Origin: Deltaproteobacteria bacterium
GTDB lineage: Bacteria > Myxococcota_A > UBA796 > SXON01
Direction of reading: 5' to 3'
Length of the DNA stretch: 64,000 nucleotides
NCBI GenBank assembly: GCA_014191855.1
Contig: BJHF01000007.1
Span: forward strand, 36,782-100,781
Shown one piece after another: positions 61,456-64,000 of the stretch (position 1 is the stretch's first letter; each line of letters begins with the position of its first letter). The position numbers and the translations under genes are program-made. The notes beneath the pieces were generated by a model, which saw only the letters and a program-made list of their open reading frames with translations, searched no databases and was not told the origin of the DNA.

Positions 61456-63092
61456 TTGGAACCACTGTTCGCGAGCACCTGGTCAGGGCTCGGCACCTTG
61501 ATCTTCGTGCAGTACGTGGAGCTGTACTTGGCGTATTCCTTGAATTCCGGCATGTCGCTGTAGTGGGTGCCGTAGTAGCACACCGCGAGCAGGTGTTGCG
61601 CGATCACGTAGGGAACGTAGGTCTGGGTGACGCTGGGCAGGTAGCCGCCGCAGCGGTTGTTGATGTTCTGGATGTCGTCTTTGATCATCTGCGATGGGTT
61701 CGTACATTGCAGGTTCACCCCGATGAAGTCGGGTGCGCGGGTCTTGTGCGTTTCCTCAAGGTACTTCGGGTAGGCTCGGCCGATGTTGGTGCCGCTCACC
61801 TTGTGGTTTGATCGGTACTTCGAGTCGTCATACCCGGCGTTGTGGGTGGCGATCGTCATCTGCACGATGGCCCCGGACGCGCGGAATTTCTCGTCCCGCC
61901 ACGGATCGAGGAAGTTCTTGACGGCCGCGTCGGTGGCCTTCTCCGGATCGTCGCGATCGTCTACGTCGCACTCGCTGATGGTGCAGCGGCGATCCAGCAC
62001 GTACTCCGCGTTGTCGATGGCGCGAACGGGAAGCGCCTTCTCGGTCGGCTCCCACAGGAGGCTCCCGGTCTTGGAGTTGTGGCAGCCGCGAACCTGCAGT
62101 CCGTTTCGGAAGGCAATTTCTGGTTGAAACTGCCACATTCCGTATGCGCACAGCAGGAAGTCCTTGGCCTTCGTGTTGTAGCGCGACTCCTGGAAGGGCA
62201 CCGCGGCGAGCACATCCGGCAGCTTCGCCATGCGGAGTTTTCGCAGCACCATCGCGTAGGTTTCGCGGGCATCGTCCAGCTTGCGCCAGAACGTCCAGCC
62301 GCGAAGGTGCATCTGCTCGGCCCGAGTCACCCACTCCACAAGCTTGGGGTCCGACTTGAGCGGATCCGCCAACGTCTTGTCGCCGGCGATATCGGCGTTG
62401 ATGGAGGTGACGAAGTCTTTGTAGCCATCGCCCGTGTTCGAAGCGCGAAGGCCGGCGTCTGCCGTGGCGATCTGGAAGAGATCCCCCGGCTCGTAGTAGT
62501 CTGGGCCGCGCTCCTCGGGGCCGAGGGGCTCAACCTGGTTTTCGACGACGATGAGCACGATGAGGCTCAAGGCACCCATGGTTCCGAACACCATCAGCGC
62601 GAGTCCGGGTACAAACCACCACGGGATGCGCCGACCGATGTCGAGTTGTTTTACCTTCGAGGCTTCGTTCTCGGTGGGCGTTCCGACGTCGGCGGCCTCG
62701 GAGGCGAGCGACTGGTGTTGCCACACGCCGAGCCGGCGACACTCGACAAAGGTGAAGGTCGCGCCGCGGCCGGGTGGCCCGAGGTGCACCGCGCAGCCAT
62801 CGGACAGGAATACGGGGCCGCGGATCGGCTGAACTGTGCTCCAGTCCACGTTCTCGTGCGGCGCGCAGCGCACCTGGTTGGGGCCCACGGGCGCGATCTG
62901 CACGGTGCCGCCCTGGTAGGCGGAGATGACCGCATGCCGATCGTCCAGCGCCCGATACCCATCGAGCTTTTGCCCGCCCGGACCAGGGTTGCTGCCGAGC
63001 CGCACGACGGGACCACGCACGACCATGTCGCCCTGGTACAGCAGCGGGCCGTTCAGGAAGCGGATGACGACGTCCCACCGCTCCTGGCTCAT
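61452..63092 (-). CDS. FHA-like / membrane span / lytic transglycosylase (SLT) fusion protein
   Basis: 546 residues. Residues about 5-115 resemble a forkhead-associated domain (VVRLGSNPG, then DDRHAVISAYQGGTVQIAPV). Residues about 155-180 are a membrane span (FVPGLALMVFGTMGALSLIV). From about 280 a lytic transglycosylase domain follows: VLAAVPFQESRYNTKAKDF with the catalytic Glu in the ES motif at about 297, then CAYGMWQFQPEIAF (the GMWQF block) and MTIATHNAGYDDSKY (the late 'NAG.Y' block). Two extra Cys pairs suit a periplasmic location. An intracellular phosphothreonine reader is thus tied to a peptidoglycan-cleaving enzyme. It overlaps both neighbours by four bases. Confidence 0.82.
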   Translation of the reverse strand: MSQERWDVVIRFLNGPLLYQGDMVVRGPVVRLGSNPGPGGQKLDGYRALDDRHAVISAYQGGTVQIAPVGPNQVRCAPHENVDWSTVQPIRGPVFLSDGCAVHLGPPGRGATFTFVECRRLGVWQHQSLASEAADVGTPTENEASKVKQLDIGRRIPWWFVPGLALMVFGTMGALSLIVLIVVENQVEPLGPEERGPDYYEPGDLFQIATADAGLRASNTGDGYKDFVTSINADIAGDKTLADPLKSDPKLVEWVTRAEQMHLRGWTFWRKLDDARETYAMVLRKLRMAKLPDVLAAVPFQESRYNTKAKDFLLCAYGMWQFQPEIAFRNGLQVRGCHNSKTGSLLWEPTEKALPVRAIDNAEYVLDRRCTISECDVDDRDDPEKATDAAVKNFLDPWRDEKFRASGAIVQMTIATHNAGYDDSKYRSNHKVSGTNIGRAYPKYLEETHKTRAPDFIGVNLQCTNPSQMIKDDIQNINNRCGGYLPSVTQTYVPYVIAQHLLAVCYYGTHYSDMPEFKEYAKYSSTYCTKIKVPSPDQVLANSGSK

Positions 63093-64000
63093 CCAGGCCC
63101 TCGCCGCAGCGTGAGCACGCTCGCCGCCGTGGTTGAGTGGTCCGCCAGGATGTGGAAATCGTCCAAGGCGATGCCATCCAGCTCCAGGAGCCAGTTGGTA
63201 TCGGGGAGATCGAGTTGCAACGCCAATGCGTCGACCAGCGACGCGACCGGAACGGCGAGCCCCACCGCCAGCTGGAGCGCGCGACCTTCGGCGAGCACCT
63301 TGAACCAGGCAACGCGGTTCTCGATGAAGTGAAGGGGGTAGTTCACCTCGTCGTCGAGCGAGGCGACGTCGTGATCAACGGGGAGCGGGCCCTCGTCGGT
63401 GCCGATGCGATACCAGCCGAGCAAACGGCCATCTGCGGAGACGCGCAGCGGCACGAGCTGGCCAACAAGCTGCTGTGCGGCCTCGGCGAGCGTCGTATCT
63501 CCCGGGAGGCGGCGGCGGTGGCCCCGAAGGCCCGGGGCGCGGGAGAACCGCACGGCGACGGCTTCCCCGCGGCCAGGAGCACGGAGCGCGATGGGCGCGC
63601 GAAGGCCTGCGGACGGGGGGGGCGGCGGCGCGGGGGCCGCCGCGACCACGACCGGAGGCGGGGCGGGACGAGGCGCGGGCGGTGCGGCGGCCGGATGCGC
63701 GACCGCGACCGGAGGCGGTGCAGGTCGGGGCGGTGCGGCGACCGGAACCGCGACCGCGACCGGAGGTGGCGGGGGCGGCGCGGGTGGCGCGGGTGGCGTC
63801 GCGACGGGAGCGGCGGGTGTCACGACGGGCACCGTCGGGGCCGCGACGGGAGCCGGGGGTTTCACCACGGGTACGGGCGTCGGGCCCGCGCTTGGCCCCG
63901 TGGGAGGGTCGTCGTCGTCTTCGATGGTGATCGCTGCGTTGGAGGGAACCGGCGGAGGCGGCGGTAACGGAGCTCGCACGGGCACCGGCGGCTGCGAGAA
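63089..64000 (-). CDS. Pro-rich protein with C-terminal beta-grasp (ubiquitin-like) domains, open at window edge
   Basis: At least 303 residues; the frame is open to the right edge (a GTG at 63985 may be an internal start). An acidic patch AITIEDDDDPPTGP and about 90 residues of Pro/Ala/Val linker lead to two small domains. The first runs LPGDTTLAEAAQQLVGQLVP with DGRLLGWYRIGTDEGPLPVD. The second runs RALQLAVGLAVPVASLVDAL with LDLPDTNWLLELDGIALDD and ASVLTLRRGPG. The strand-helix-strand order and 'L..LG' turns are of the ubiquitin/YukD beta-grasp type, though there is no diglycine tail. First visible gene of the kinase operon, overlapping the FHA-transglycosylase gene by four bases. Confidence 0.65.
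   Translation of the reverse strand, partial: FSQPPVPVRAPLPPPPPVPSNAAITIEDDDDPPTGPSAGPTPVPVVKPPAPVAAPTVPVVTPAAPVATPPAPPAPPPPPPVAVAVPVAAPPRPAPPPVAVAHPAAAPPAPRPAPPPVVVAAAPAPPPPPSAGLRAPIALRAPGRGEAVAVRFSRAPGLRGHRRRLPGDTTLAEAAQQLVGQLVPLRVSADGRLLGWYRIGTDEGPLPVDHDVASLDDEVNYPLHFIENRVAWFKVLAEGRALQLAVGLAVPVASLVDALALQLDLPDTNWLLELDGIALDDFHILADHSTTAASVLTLRRGPG

Noticed and set aside
1..64000. tRNA or rRNA genes
   Set aside because: No T-arm-like GGTTCGAATCC context with a plausible acceptor stem and no rRNA-like stretch was found. GGTTCGAATGG near 9230 lies inside a coding gene.

Overview
The window looks like high-GC chromosomal DNA from a myxobacterium-like (Myxococcota / former Deltaproteobacteria) bacterium. 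This is inferred from gene content, not from a marker gene. The clues are an AgmX/PglI C-terminal (TonB-like) protein, many lipoproteins with Asp-Thr-Gly or Asp-Ser-Gly linkers, a thrombospondin type 3 repeat protein, SdrD-B and PEGA domains, a Ser/Thr kinase with a periplasmic tail, and a clade II (Sec/lipoprotein-type) nitrous oxide reductase. I saw no rRNA, tRNA, CRISPR array, integrase or complete insertion sequence.

Region by region. 1-2.9 kb: the 3' end of a phytanoyl-CoA dioxygenase-like gene, a YhcG-type PDDEXK nuclease with in-frame palindromic repeats, and a small lipoprotein. 3-6.6 kb: a 1000-residue Ala/Gly-rich coiled-coil and membrane protein, divergent from a 198-residue partner. 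6.7-11 kb: methylmalonate-semialdehyde dehydrogenase and several secreted or unknown proteins. 11-14.4 kb: universal stress protein, isocitrate dehydrogenase and the AgmX-like protein, with two sets of short repeats between them. 14.5-21.4 kb: three related proteins beginning MGPH around a large SdrD-type secreted protein, a 670-base non-coding stretch with a recurring TGAGAA motif, and the thrombospondin-repeat protein. 21.5-32 kb: prolyl oligopeptidase, two radical SAM proteins, a Tat/GMC oxidoreductase pair, a polyferredoxin membrane protein and a lysyl-oxidase-fold lipoprotein without its copper ligands. 32-43 kb: a denitrification island. Here norC-norB-norQ-norD run left and nosZ-cytochrome c-membrane protein-nosD-nosF-nosL-nosY run right from a shared 273-base control region, giving NO to N2O to N2. 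43-57 kb: fasciclin and other lipoproteins, an M20 dipeptidase, an MFS transporter, a TULIP/BPI-like lipoprotein, a TlpA-like thioredoxin, EttA, a TrmJ-like methyltransferase and a degenerate EEP-fold membrane protein. 57-64 kb: a tightly packed leftward operon encoding a protein with beta-grasp (ubiquitin-like) domains, an FHA-membrane-lytic transglycosylase fusion, a one-span unknown, a Ser/Thr kinase and a PEGA plus Lys/Ala-rich coiled-coil protein.

The best candidates for something undescribed are this last operon, the MGPH...VPEAI paralog family, a perfect 57-base palindrome family sitting in divergent promoters, and three further unexplained non-coding repeat or hairpin structures. Protein calls rest on motifs read by eye. 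No database search was possible.
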